Positions 44,876-55,664 of a DNA stretch of 64,000 bases are shown here, piece by piece (the first letter of the stretch is position 1; each line of letters starts with the position of its first letter). The position numbers were made by a program, and so were the translations under genes. Location: contig ML058392.1 of NCBI GenBank assembly GCA_003013855.2, positions 1,736,001-1,800,000 of the forward strand. The letters run 5' to 3'. This stretch comes from Liriodendron chinense (lineage: Eukaryota > Streptophyta > Magnoliopsida > Magnoliales > Magnoliaceae). The notes under the pieces are model-generated. The model ran no database searches, was not told where the DNA came from, and worked only from the letters and a program-made list of their open reading frames with translations.

Positions 44876-47051
44876 ATGGCTTCTGAGGAGAGTACCGTTC
44901 CTTTGGGAGATGCCACCCCGGAATCCTCTACTTCTAGTAACGCAAGGGCTTCCGGCAGGTCAGTATACAACGGCCGGATATCCCTCCATTCTATCTGAGA
45001 ACCGGCTGCTGGAGTTGCGGGAGAGATTTTCAATCCCTGACTCAGTCGCTCTCCGGTTACCCAGAGATGGAGAGACGCCAGACTCCCCTCCCCCAGGGTG
45101 TGTGGCCTTCTATGAGTATCAACTCATTTTGGGGGTTCACCTTCCCCTCCATCCCTTCATCCGGGATGTACTCCGGTACTATAAGATTGCCCCCGGGCAA
45201 CTTATCGTGAATGGATGGAGGGTGGTTCTAAGCTCATTCGTCCTTTGGGCTCAAGCTGGGAACGGGGAGCTTACAGCTGATGAATTCCTCCGCATGTTCC
45301 GCTTGAAGAAGGCACCCTCCAGCGAAGGCTGGTATTATCTATGTTATTGGCACCGGGATAACTTCGTGTTGGGAAAGCCCTCATCGAATTATCCCGGCTG
45401 GAGGAAGCGCTGGTTTTATGCATCCGGAAACTGGGAATTTGCTTCTTCCAGGGGCCCAAGAGTAAACCACTTTTTCTGTGAAGGTAGGCACAATCCTGCA
45501 TTAGTGCACTTTTTCTTCAATTAGGGTTTTAGGGTTTTACTCCATTTGACCCTTGTTTGTGCTCGCAGGTATCCCGGCCTTGAGAAAACCGAATTTGAAA
45601 GGAGGGATCAATGAAAAAATCGTAAAGGTGTATAAGGTGCCTATCGGTGATAGGCACGTCGAGACTTGCTTGTCTCCCTCACGTCTTGCAGCAGCGGGTT
45701 TAATACCCAGAAGAGAAGTCGAGATGACGCAGGTCGGAGAGAAGAGAGGTCTACTGCCCCAGCTGAAGGGCACGAGTTCCAAGAGACAGAAGAAAACATA
45801 TACCGGTCCATCTCACCCATCCATCGAGAAGGGTAGCGATCAGCCTGCCCCTCTCGCGAGCAGGGCGGGGGCTCCAGTAGGGCCCGCTATTCCTTCACTA
45901 GTGGTCGCACCCGGGCCGCCAGTGATAAATATTGTTGACAATTCCCTAGATGGGGCAGGGTCCAGCTGCCCCCCAACTGAAGAGGCTCGTGAGCAAACGG
46001 AGCCTCGAGAGATGGCTCCTGCTCGCGAGATGGTTCCTGCTATCGAGCAGGGACCTGCTCGCGAGACGATGGCCCCTCCTCGCGAGCCGTCTGGGCTGAT
46101 CGTTGCCCAACCTTCCGGTAGTGGGACATATTCTGTTCCTCGCCATCTCCACCCCATCTGTAAATTCTTATTTAAGAACGTTCCGCCCCAATCCTTCGGC
46201 TCGCTTCCCGAGCCAAGCCCCGAGAGCCTCTTCCTTGAGGCAGGGATGAGGATGGCTCAGGTAGAACCTCCTAGCCCAAACTTTATTATTTTGGGGTTTC
46301 TTAAGTATTTTTTCTCACCCCTCTTTTTTGTTTGCAGGGATTAGACCTCATCTTGCGGACGAAGCGAGACATCGTTGCCGCTCGCCGCGTAATAGATGAG
46401 GCAGATGAGAAGAGGATCGCTTTGGAGAAGGCGGTCCAGGGACGAGGTCAACTCCTTAAGTCCCGTGAGGCAATGATCTCCAAGAGAGATGAGGAAATAA
46501 AAATCCTCATAGAGAAAGTCCAAGCGTTGACCGAAAGGTATCAAGCTTTGGACACTAAGCTCGCGAAGACCGCCGACTTGAAGGAGAGGGCGGAGAGAGA
46601 GAAGGAGATCTTTCGCCAAGACAAGATCTCATTGGAGGAGCGGCTTGCGGAGACCAGGTCGCAGCTCAAGGAAGCCAACGAGAACTTGGAGAAAGAGCGC
46701 TCCGCTCTTGCATAGCTTAAGGACGACTCGATCCATTGGGACGAGGAGAAAGTCGCCCTCGTAAAAATGCTCTCGGAGGAAGGTCCTCGGGCAATCTCCG
46801 AGTTCCGGACTTCGCAGCTGTATGACGATGAACGATATGAGTCATACGATGCTGGTCGAGACTTTGCACTGAGAGTGGTGCAACGAATGATCCCATCCTT
46901 CGATATGGGGGAATTCGGTCGAGTCGCGACCATCATAGCTGCAGAAGAGCAAGCTGCTGCCGAGAACGAGGTGACTGAAGTCACACAGGCTGGAGGGGCT
47001 ACTGAAACGGGCCCTGAAGTGGAGAGCGTGGCTCCTCCTCCAAGCGATTGA
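44876..47051 (+). CDS. Antisense extra ORF (aORF) of A2, three exons, damaged
   Basis: Inferred exons 44876-45483, 45569-46260 and 46338-47051; introns have GT...GCAG borders and keep the frame. Exon 1 carries an extra T near 44952 that shifts the frame early, but its second half is clean (ELTADEFLRMFRLKKAPSSE) where A1 is broken. Exon 2 is fully open. Exon 3 is a charged coiled coil (ERYQALDTKLAKTADLKERA, EKEIFRQDKISLEERLAETR) with an in-frame TAG near 46714 where element B has CAA. The tail is acidic/Ala-rich, ending VAPPPSD. No nuclear targeting or enzyme motif recognised. The architecture suggests a structural or nucleic-acid-associated protein, but this is inference. Confidence 0.65.
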
Positions 47052-47221
47052 TTTCCTTTTATCTTCTTCTCTTATATTTGCGATCATGTATCTGTAATCA
47101 TTTAAACATCAATGAAAAGATATTTTTGGAAGTGTTACTGTTTTGTTGCTATTCTCTCTTTATCTTTCATTTTTTGCTTTATGTTGATCACAAATGGATT
47201 CATCAGAGATGCGACCCTTTA

Positions 47222-47405
47222 ATTCGAGCACGAGCTGCGCTGCTCGCATTAGGGTGTATGACCACATATTCGAGCGCGAGCTGTGGTGCTCGCAATTAAG
47301 GTGTACGACTGCGATTCGAGCCCGAGCTACGGTGCTCGCGATTAGGGCATATGACCACGACACCCTAATTTGAGCACGAGCTGCGGTGCTCGCATTCCGG
47401 AGTGC
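47222..47405. repeat. Hairpin repeat array between convergent genes (A2)
   Basis: Same four units as 19845-20030, with the CGAGC...GCTCG inverted repeats intact. Positioned between the antisense ORF stop (47051) and integrase stop (47762). 47406-47761 holds the same two GGCTATTCAGGTCCAT repeats as A1. Confidence 0.7.
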
Positions 47406-47761
47406 GATCCCTCCTCACCAGTCGTGAGCTACTAACTCATGAAAAAATGAATTAGACTCAATCCGGGGGTCGTGAGACCGTGTCCGCGTTGAGATAGACT
47501 GATCTATCGATTGAGATTTTGATTCTACCAAGGGCAGAAGGTTGGTCAAGAGATGGTATACATTCTCTTCGGGGCTATTCAGGTCCATGTAAATGGAGAA
47601 GCAACCAACTAGTAACAATTTCAGTCCTACCAAAGGTAGGCAATTGGCCAAGAGGATGTGTAAGCACTCTTCAGGGCTATTCAGGTCCATATAAATGGAG
47701 TAGCGGCCAAAAGATATCTTTCACTTTATTCATAAAACGTTGTAATAAAACTATATCGAAT

Positions 47762-48984
47762 CTAGGGGTAGTATCGTAGCAAATGCTCCACGTGCCAAGG
47801 GCGACGTACAGGCTTCCCTTGCATGTCTTCAAGATAATAAGTATCCGGGTCGCACAACCCTAATAACCCGATACGGGCCTTCCCAATTCGGATCCAATGA
47901 ACGAGCAGGAACTCCAAGATTTTGCCTTAGGACCAAATCTCCGAGCTGGAAGGATTTAGGCCGAACCTTCGCATTCCGATAACGAGCAATGCGTTGCTGA
48001 TATGCTGCCACTCGTACTTGGGAGGCATTTCTTCGCTCTTCCAAGAAATCGAGGTGAAGTCGGAGGTTTTCCTGATTACTCGCAAGGTCATACTGCTCGA
48101 TCCGATATGAGGGTACTTTAATTTCCACTGGTACCACTGCGTCGACACCAAATGCTAAGGAGAAAGGGGTTTCACCTGTTGATGTACAAGCCGTGGTTCT
48201 ATAGGCCCATAATACCTCTGGTAGAAGTTCTGGCCACACCCCTTTACATTCACCTAGCTTGGTCTTCAAATGATGCTTTATGATTTTATTCACTGCTTCG
48301 ACCTGCCCATTCGCCTGAGGATGATACGGAGAAGTGCGGAGATTGCGTATCTTCCATTTTTCGCAAAATTCATCAAAGGCTACGTTGTCGAACTGCGTTC
48401 CGTTATCGGTAATTATAGTGTGAGGGAGTCCGAAATGACATATGATATTTCTCCATATAAACTTAGTAGTTTGTTTTTCAGTAATCTTGGCTAATGGTTC
48501 TGCCTCGGCCCATTTGGTGAAATAATCAACCGCCACGATCGCGAACCTATTCTGTCCCTTTCCCATGGGTAGGGGCCCGATGATATCGATCCCCCACTGA
48601 GCAAAAGGCCAAGGGCTATCAACTAGGGTCATCCGCTCGGATGGTACATGAGGTATAGGTAGATATCGTTGACACTCGTCGCATTTTTTAGAAAATTCGA
48701 TGGCGTCTGCTTTCATAGTGGGCCAATAATATCCTTGCCTCATCGCTTTATATGCTAGGGATCGTCCCCTAGGGATGGTTACCACATGCCCCCTGGTGTA
48801 CTTCGTCTAGAACACGAAGTGCTTCTTCTGGATGAAGACACCTCAAATAAGGCAAGGAAAAGCTTTTGCACAACAATATTCCGTCTTGTAGAGTATACCT
48901 GGCAGCCCGAAGACGAATTTGCCTTGCAGCTTTCTTGTCTTCTGGTAGGTATCCGTCTCGGAGATAGAGGATGATAGGATCCAT
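47762..48984 (-). pseudogene. Integrase of A2 (two frameshifts)
   Basis: Frame 48984-48769 carries the upstream linker and zinc-binding histidines (LHPEEALRVLDEVHQGACGN). Frame 48785-47829 has CDECQRY, the DDE core (WGIDIIGPL, ITDNGTQF, GQVEAVNK) and the C-terminal GDLVLRQNLG...NWEGPYRVIR. The last residues (YYLEDMQGKPVRRPWHVEHL) are reached by another one-base shift near 47840, ending at the TAG at 47762. Near 48770 copy 2 has CCCCTAGGGA against CCCCTGGGA in copy 1, so the first break is specific to copy 2. Confidence 0.85.
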
Positions 48985-49047
48985 CCAACATGAAGATGAT
49001 TGTATCGATGTTACATGCTCAAGAGTCGCTTGGTCGATACTCAGAAC

Positions 49048-52000
49048 CTAACGGTGCTCGATGGGGATCGAATGTGATAACTCCGATTCCGGTGCAGAAG
49101 CGAGCTTTGCCAAGGAATCGGCAAGTTGGTTCTGCTCGCGAGGGATATGAATTATTTTATAAGTCTTTAGTTTGGCGAGCAGGATGAGGACACGAGACTT
49201 GTATAAGGCCATTCTTTCTTCTTTGGTTTCGAATTCACCAAGAACTTGGTTGACAATGAGCTGGGAGTCGCTATGAATTATCAAATTCTGGGCTGCGAGG
49301 ATAATGGCCAATTCGAGGCCAACAATCAGGGCCTCATATTCTGCTTCGTTATTGGAGACGCGTGATTCGAAACGCAAAGCATATTGAAAATGCGACCCGT
49401 CAGGAGCCGCTAATATCAGGCCCGCTCCGCTGCCAGTGGCCCGCGACGACCCGTCCACGAAGAGTGACCAAGGAGGCTGGTCGCTGGTCGTGATATTATC
49501 TTCAGAAGAATATGTAAATTCGGCGATGAAGTCAGCCACGGCCTGGCCCTTGACTGCGGTCCTAGGACAGAATGAAATATCATGCTCATTGATCTCGACC
49601 GCCCATTTAGTTAAGCACCCGGAAGCCTCAGGTTTTTGAAGGACTTGTCGTAGTGGATGATTTGTTGGTACTAAAATAGCATGGGCTTGAAAGTATGGTC
49701 GCAGTTTTCGAGCTGCCGTGACTAAGGCTAGGGCCAGTTTCTCCATATCAGAATACCTAGTTTCTGCATCGACCATTGCTCGACTGATATAATAAACGGG
49801 CCTTTGCACCCCGGAATCTTCCCTTATTAAAGCGGCGCTAACGGCCGTGGAAGACACAGATAAATAAAGAATGAGTTGCTCATGTGCTACAGGTTTAGAT
49901 AAAATGGGGGGAGCGCTCATGTATTGCTTCAGTTGTTGAAAAGCTTCTTCACACTGAGGTGTCCACTTCCAATCAGACTTGGCCGTTGCACGAAGGAGTT
50001 TGAAGAAGGGCAAGCACTTGTCAGATGCTCGCGAGATGAACCTGTTTAATGATGCGATGCGACCAGCCAGACGCTGGACGTCCTTCAGAGTAACGGGGGA
50101 TTTCATCTCTATCAATGCTTTAATCTTTTCGGGATTCGCCTCAATTCCACGCTGGCCAACCATGAACCCAAGAAATTTTCCTGCAGATACTCCAAACGCG
50201 CATTTTTCTAGGTTCAGTTTCATTTGATACTTCCTCATCAGATCAAAGGCTTCTTGAAGATCAGAAATGTGGTCATCTTCAACGATGCTTTTCACGAGCA
50301 TATCGTCAACATAAACTTCCATATTCCTACCGATTTGAGCAGCGAATATTTTATTGACAAGACGTTGATAAGTGGCCCCTGCATTTTTAAGACCGAACGG
50401 CATTACCTGGTAGCAATATAGTCCTCGATCTGTGATGAAGGCAGTATGCTGGCTATCAGGTGGATGCATCATAATCTGGTTGTAACCAGAATAAGCATCC
50501 ATAAAGCTGAGGAGAGCATGTCCAGCTGTTGAGTCGACCAACTGGTCGATCCGCGGTGTCGGAAAGCTATCTTTGGGACATGCTTTGTTCAAGTCTGAAT
50601 AGTCGACGCACATCCTCCATTTGCCATTAGTTTTTCGGACGAGAACTACGTTTGCGACCCACTCTGGGTAGTCAACTTCTTTTATGAAATTAGCCGCGAG
50701 CAGCTTCTCAACTTCAGTTTTGATTGCCATTTGTCTTTCTGCAGTAAAGGCACGTCGACGCTGATGTACGGGTTTATGCTTCGGGTCAACGTTGAGATGA
50801 TGTGCAATGACATTGGGATCGATGCCTGGCATATCTTTATGAGACCAAGCAAACACGTCCTGGTATTCAGTGAGGAAACGGATCAAATCTTCACGGTGAA
50901 CACTGGTTAAGGAGGACCCGATGTACACGATTTTAGACGGGTCGTCTTCGGTCAGGTGGATAGCCACTATTTCCTCCCCCAGAGTTCCTGACTTCAGAGC
51001 ATTTTCTCTTGGATCCAACGAGGTGGTGGAGGGAACGTTGGGTGAACCTTGAGCTATTTCCATGACGGGTGTCGCTTGAGTCTTCTTTCGATCTTGGAGG
51101 GCTATCTGGTAGCAGGACCGTGCCTCCTGCTGACTTCCTTGCACGACCCCGATGCCATTTGGGGTAGGAAATTTAACACACAGATATGAAGGGTGTAAGG
51201 CTGCTCCAACCTTAGTTAGAGACGGCCGCCCCAAAATGGCGTTATATGCTGATTTTCGATCCACGACGAGGAAGTTTACGAAGACGGTGGTCTTCGCTGG
51301 ACTCTCTCCAAAAGTAACTGGAAGATCGATGCTTCCTTCAGGTGTTACTACCTCTCCTCCAAAGCCGACGAGGGGGGTCGATACTGGCTTGAGGAGGCTT
51401 TTGGCTAGTGCCATTTTGTTGAAAGCCTCCAAGTACAGAATATCAGCTGAGCTACCTGTATCCACCATAATTCGATGAGTCAGATAATTTGATACCTTCA
51501 ATGTGACTACGATGGAATCTTCATGAGGGAAGTGAATTCCCGCTGCATCTTCGAGGGTGAAAGAAATTGGAGGATGGCTCGCTTTTGATGAGCTGGACGT
51601 CTGTTCCAGCCAATAGATTTGCTGGGGTTCTTTGGACGCCTTTCGAGCATATGCTTTTCTTGAAGCTTGAGAGTCACCCCCACAAGCTGGTCCCCCGACG
51701 ATAGTGCGAATTTCTCCTGTGGGCTCAGCGTCCTCTTGGTCGGTTTGATGATGAGGCGGTTCCTTTTGGCGAGATGAGGTCTTCGCCCTTTCTGGTGATC
51801 GATTTTTACGAGCAACATAATCCTGGAGATGGCCTTTTCGAATAAGGGCTTCGATATGGTCTCGTAGAAAGATGCAATCCTGGGTCCTATGCCCATGATC
51901 TTTGTGGAAGTAACAGAACTTGCTCTTGTCCCTCTTCTCGGGATCGGATTTGATCTTTGCAGGCCACTTCACATATGGCTTGTGTTTAATCTCCATTAGA

Positions 52001-52494
52001 ACCTTTTCAGGAGACTGATTAAGAGGAGTGTAGTTATGATATTTACCAGAGTAAGGCTTCCTGGGAGAACGATCGCGCTGATTACGACGGTATTTCTTAT
52101 CTGTAGAAGAGGTTCCTTCTCGCTTGCGTTTCTTACTTTGTACTCCATGGCGTGTCAGTGCGACTTCTTCTGCATTGATATATTTCTGAGCTTTGGCTTG
52201 GAATTCTGCCATAGTTTTCGGTGGGCTTTTATCTAAGGCAAACCTGAATTTCTCGCTCGTCATTCCGGGAATGAGGGCTATAAGACCCTTTTCTTCAGTG
52301 TAACCCTTAGTTTGAACGGCTTCGGCAGTGAACCGTACTGTGAACTCCTTTATTGTCTCCCCATGCTGCTGTTTCAGATTCATCAGATGGGAGGCTGGCT
52401 TCTTAATGCGAATACTTCCATGAATTGAGAAAGGAATATCTCTGATAACTGGGAAAAGGAGCTGATGGAACGAGGCTTTAACCCCCGGAACCAC
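49048..52494 (-). CDS. Gag (C-terminal part)-protease-RT-RNase H polyprotein of A2
   Basis: 1148 codons open. Residues approx.: gag C-terminal 25-190; zinc knuckle CYFHKDHGHRTQDC 194-207; protease DTG 345-347; RT 600-780 with FMDAYSG (Asp 666) and YVDD 728-731; gypsy RNase H about 875-990; archaeal-like RNase H about 1010-1135 with Asp 1014, Glu 1050/1053, Asp 1076 and Asp 1126. In the gypsy-type RNase H the expected acidic start of the first strand reads LYLSVSSTAVSAAL, so it is probably inactive and serves as a connection domain, as reported for Tat elements. The listed Met is internal: real translation should start at the gag Met (53246), one frame away. Ends at CGT TAG, shared with A1. 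Confidence 0.9.
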   Translation of the reverse strand: MVPGVKASFHQLLFPVIRDIPFSIHGSIRIKKPASHLMNLKQQHGETIKEFTVRFTAEAVQTKGYTEEKGLIALIPGMTSEKFRFALDKSPPKTMAEFQAKAQKYINAEEVALTRHGVQSKKRKREGTSSTDKKYRRNQRDRSPRKPYSGKYHNYTPLNQSPEKVLMEIKHKPYVKWPAKIKSDPEKRDKSKFCYFHKDHGHRTQDCIFLRDHIEALIRKGHLQDYVARKNRSPERAKTSSRQKEPPHHQTDQEDAEPTGEIRTIVGGPACGGDSQASRKAYARKASKEPQQIYWLEQTSSSSKASHPPISFTLEDAAGIHFPHEDSIVVTLKVSNYLTHRIMVDTGSSADILYLEAFNKMALAKSLLKPVSTPLVGFGGEVVTPEGSIDLPVTFGESPAKTTVFVNFLVVDRKSAYNAILGRPSLTKVGAALHPSYLCVKFPTPNGIGVVQGSQQEARSCYQIALQDRKKTQATPVMEIAQGSPNVPSTTSLDPRENALKSGTLGEEIVAIHLTEDDPSKIVYIGSSLTSVHREDLIRFLTEYQDVFAWSHKDMPGIDPNVIAHHLNVDPKHKPVHQRRRAFTAERQMAIKTEVEKLLAANFIKEVDYPEWVANVVLVRKTNGKWRMCVDYSDLNKACPKDSFPTPRIDQLVDSTAGHALLSFMDAYSGYNQIMMHPPDSQHTAFITDRGLYCYQVMPFGLKNAGATYQRLVNKIFAAQIGRNMEVYVDDMLVKSIVEDDHISDLQEAFDLMRKYQMKLNLEKCAFGVSAGKFLGFMVGQRGIEANPEKIKALIEMKSPVTLKDVQRLAGRIASLNRFISRASDKCLPFFKLLRATAKSDWKWTPQCEEAFQQLKQYMSAPPILSKPVAHEQLILYLSVSSTAVSAALIREDSGVQRPVYYISRAMVDAETRYSDMEKLALALVTAARKLRPYFQAHAILVPTNHPLRQVLQKPEASGCLTKWAVEINEHDISFCPRTAVKGQAVADFIAEFTYSSEDNITTSDQPPWSLFVDGSSRATGSGAGLILAAPDGSHFQYALRFESRVSNNEAEYEALIVGLELAIILAAQNLIIHSDSQLIVNQVLGEFETKEERMALYKSRVLILLAKLKTYKIIHIPREQNQLADSLAKLASAPESELSHSIPIEHR

Positions 52495-53246
52495 GTACGA
52501 GCTGCTTCCTTCAATGTTAAGGGAAAAGCCCTACACATGATTTCTGAACCATGTCCCTCCAACTCCATGAGGGACCTGTATGTTTCCAGATGTTCAAGAG
52601 GGTCGCCAATGCCTGTGTACGGAGCGATAACAGGCGCTCGATACTTTCTGGGTAACGGGGCTTCCATGACCTCGCTGGTGAAGGGAGATTCAGATTGATG
52701 TATCGCCGCCATGGCGGCAGATGGCCGATTTGCCTGGTATTGCTGTTCCATGACATCAAATCGATCATGGATTCTTTTGAGATCTCCTTCCCACGGTAGG
52801 GTATAGCTTGATGTTTCGGCGGTGGAGCCCTGCGATTGAGGTTGTCGAGACGAACTAGAATGTATAGAATGTGGAGACGGTACAGGGGGATGGCTGCCAA
52901 GTGGTGGGACCTGTGGTTCATCCATAGAATGTCTAGATGCCACTGGTATGGGTTGCGGTAGTAACCCTTCGGAGGCTTGTCTCTGAGGTTCGGGGAAATG
53001 CTGATCAAGTCGATTTGACAGCGCTTGAACTCCAGCATTTAGAGTCAGAAGGGTGTTTCCGAGGAAACGTAAGACATCGTCTTGATTTCCCGAAGCCTCC
53101 AGTAATGGGTTTGTTGACGGAATATTCGGGGCTCCTTGAGGGATGTTCGTCGGATCAGGTGGAAGGGCAGGTGCAGATCCCGTCTCATCGGGTGGGGGTG
53201 GTGGCTGCCTTGAAGTTGAAGGATGAACGGCCTTTTTAGGAGGCAT
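52383..53246 (-). CDS. Gag N-terminal part of A2
   Basis: 287 codons from MPPKKA, 74 bp inside the PBS. Pro/Ser-rich N-terminus, a short possible coiled segment (FLGNTLLTLNAGVQALSNRL), then the gag domain (RAPVIAPYTGIGDPLEHLET, AFPLTLKEAARTWFRGLKPR). It leaves the true frame near 52420, where CCC in A1 is CC here; after that the product EVFALRSQPPI is out of frame. The missing base separates this frame from the 1148-codon one it overlaps. Confidence 0.85.
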   Translation of the reverse strand: MPPKKAVHPSTSRQPPPPPDETGSAPALPPDPTNIPQGAPNIPSTNPLLEASGNQDDVLRFLGNTLLTLNAGVQALSNRLDQHFPEPQRQASEGLLPQPIPVASRHSMDEPQVPPLGSHPPVPSPHSIHSSSSRQPQSQGSTAETSSYTLPWEGDLKRIHDRFDVMEQQYQANRPSAAMAAIHQSESPFTSEVMEAPLPRKYRAPVIAPYTGIGDPLEHLETYRSLMELEGHGSEIMCRAFPLTLKEAARTWFRGLKPRSISSFSQLSEIFLSQFMEVFALRSQPPI

Positions 53247-53330
53247 CGCCGAAGGATTTTGAGGAATTTTGATCGATGGTCAGAACGATTGATTTTGACG
53301 ATCAAGTCGTTCCCACAGATGGCGCCAAAC

Positions 53331-54490
53331 TGTTGATGTCAGATTTTGTAGTTGGATCCTCCAGATGTTCACCTTCTCTTCACCAGAGATTTCCCTCTGC
53401 CAATCCTGAAAGAAGGCAGACAGCAACTAAGGGTGGCTGGGGACCAGCCGTTAGCCCTCCGATGCTTAAGTCAGGCCAAAGCAAGAAGAAGAGAAGCCAA
53501 GCAAAACGGGACCGAGCGAATGTTGTGTGCGTACCTGCTCTTAATGGAGTCACCCCTTTATATAGATCTGAAGCAACCCAATTTGTTACGTAAGATATCG
53601 AAATCCCGCTGATGTCACATACGATACTGAGATCTTGCTGATTTCGTGGGATAAGATCCTATCTTTAGAGTCGAGATCCAACCCAATGACTTATTTCAAC
53701 AATCACGCCCCTTGATGGCAATCCCTTGAGATCCGGAACCATTTAGAGAAGATAAGCCCAAAAGCCGACCTATACGGGCTGCCGGTAAGCGTAGTAATAG
53801 CGCTGATGTGTCATGATAAACTGGAAGCCGTAGTTGGAGTCATAGCTTCCGAAAAGGAAGGAGACGCCCGTAGTTGGAGTCATAGCTTCCGAAAAGGAAG
53901 GAGACGCCCGTAGTTGGAGTCATAGCTTCGAAAAGGAAGGAGACGCCGACAAGACGGAAACCACCGAACTGGATGTAACCCTGCTTGGTGTCGCAGAGGG
54001 ATTGGACAAGCTGCTCGACGGGACTCGGGTGCTGGTACTGAAGGCTAAGAGATGTTGCCGCAGGAAAGCTGCTCGCATGTTAGAATGTGGTCGCGAGTCC
54101 AAGTACTCACTCACTTAGATGTAACGTCTTTCAAAGACTTGTGAGAAGGTCTGCTCGCGGATCGAGCTTTGCCGTATTTGACTATCGGTTATGAGAACTC
54201 GAGACTTGAGAATAGCTACTCCGTATTTTTCAATCTACAACTCCTGATCAGGTGAGCTCGAGAGTCGAGTGGGTGTCCCACACTTATCCAATATTCGACT
54301 CTCGATCAGATGATCTCGAGAGTCGAATGGACGTCCCGTACTTATCCATTCTACGACTCCCGAGCTTACGATCTCGAGAGATGAACAGGCACTCCGCATT
54401 TACCCGTTCTGCGACTCTTGATCAGATGATCTCGAGAGCCAAATGGGCACTTCTGCGTGAAATCTTATCTCCACCATTTTGCCTATAACA
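53331..54490 (-). repeat. A2 5' LTR (right)
   Basis: 1160 bp, termini TGTTGATG...TATAACA. The 40 bp triple repeat at about 53828-53946 lacks one base in the third unit. PBS TGGCGCCATC at 53327-53318 on the minus strand. Confidence 0.9.
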
Positions 54491-54528
54491 CTCATATTAG
54501 TAAATTATTTATTTTAATCAAAATTGGA
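54491..54528 (-). mobile_element. Copia leader sliver, copy 2
   Basis: 38 bp from the A2 TSD to the first base of element B. Same as 27096-27132 with one extra T. Confidence 0.6.
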
Positions 54529-55276
54529 TGTTAACGTCAGATTCTGGTAACAGGCTCCTTCCAAATATTCGCCCTTCTTTAGGTGAGCTACCCTCTAAAC
54601 CTGAAAGCCAAAGAAGAAAACTAAGGGTGGCCGGCGCTTGGCCGTTGGCCCTCCGAAGCTTAAGTCAAATGGGACTCGATAGTAAGATGAAGTGTGAGAT
54701 GTGGGTTTTTAGATTGCATACCTTTGTCATCAATGGGGTCATCTATTTATACAGGTCTGGGTGGTCCAGTTTGTTACGCAAGCCGTCGAGATCACTGCTG
54801 ATTTTAAGGGATAAGGTGTTTATCTCATTAATCCTTATCCTTAGACAAAGGGATGGCATAACTACTCTAGATGTCTACTTGATTATGCCTAATCATGGAG
54901 ATTCCTTGTGATTTGGGGCTACGAATAGAGACAAGCCCAAAACTGGCCTATAGGGGCTGCTGGTACTATAAGACGAGAGACGTCCCTACTAGAGACCAGA
55001 GATCAGGGCGGCTCACATCATGGGGGTGTCATTAGTTGATGACCAGAAACCAACGTTATTCGCATAACGAGATGTCATCACTCGTCCCCCACTCACATCC
55101 TGCAACCAACGACCAGTTCTACTAGTATATTTGGGAGTGTGTAGGGACGCGATATACGAGCTGTAACCATATGGGCTAGTTGGTCAAATGATTAGGTCGT
55201 GACTTTATGGAGTCAAAGGCGCTCGCGGGTCTTGGGTCTTCAAACCTCTTCGACTACCAACTTTTATCTTATAACA
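54529..55276 (-). repeat. B 3' LTR (left)
   Basis: TGTTAACG...TTATAACA. Minus-strand TATA box GTATAAATAG at 54743-54752. 55277-55315 (PPT plus GAGGAGTTTAAGCGA) is the last stretch shared with 27877-27915. Confidence 0.85.
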
Positions 55277-55315
55277 GATGCCCCCCAAGTCCTTGGCGTT
55301 GAGGAGTTTAAGCGA

Positions 55316-55664
55316 AGGACTTGTCTGTCTACACATGTAACTGGCATTTATGAGTGAGCCCTCATTTATGAGTGCCAACTTTTCGACCGGGAGGAAAGAA
55401 AGCGGCGCCCTCCATGTGTCTCCAAAGTTAATGACCATGCCCGTTCGGTTGTCATGCCAAACGAATGGTCACCGCGTGTCACCCAAATCTTGAAGGAATG
55501 ATTGCTTATAAATACCCGAAGCCTACGGAGGTTTCTTCATTTTAAAGTTTCATCGAAGATTTCAAAAAAAAGTCCTTCTCTCCCTGTTCCTATCTCTCTC
55601 TAGCGTGACTTTCATTTTTTTCTTTGAGCTATTCCCCTTTCCTTGTTTTCTTTCTTGAACGACA
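55316..55664 (+). promoter_or_regulatory. Antisense promoter region of element B
   Basis: TATAAATA at 55507-55514, 158 bp before the ATG at 55665, in the context GGAATGATTGCTTATAAATA shared with A apart from one base. The two G-box sites of A appear as weaker CATGTG- and CGCGTG-type words. Confidence 0.6.

Larger units (their letters stand above)
43308..54490 (-). mobile_element. Element A2: complete Tat-lineage retrotransposon (11.18 kb), best-preserved copy
   Basis: LTRs 43308-44468 and 53331-54490, TSD CTCAT at 43303-43307 and 54491-54495, PBS at 53321-53327, PPT next to 44468. Same insertion site and TSD as A1, so it is the same insertion duplicated, not an independent one. Pol has one 1148-codon open frame; gag is split from it by a single missing C, integrase by two more frameshifts. 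Minus-strand TATA boxes in both LTRs. Confidence 0.9.
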
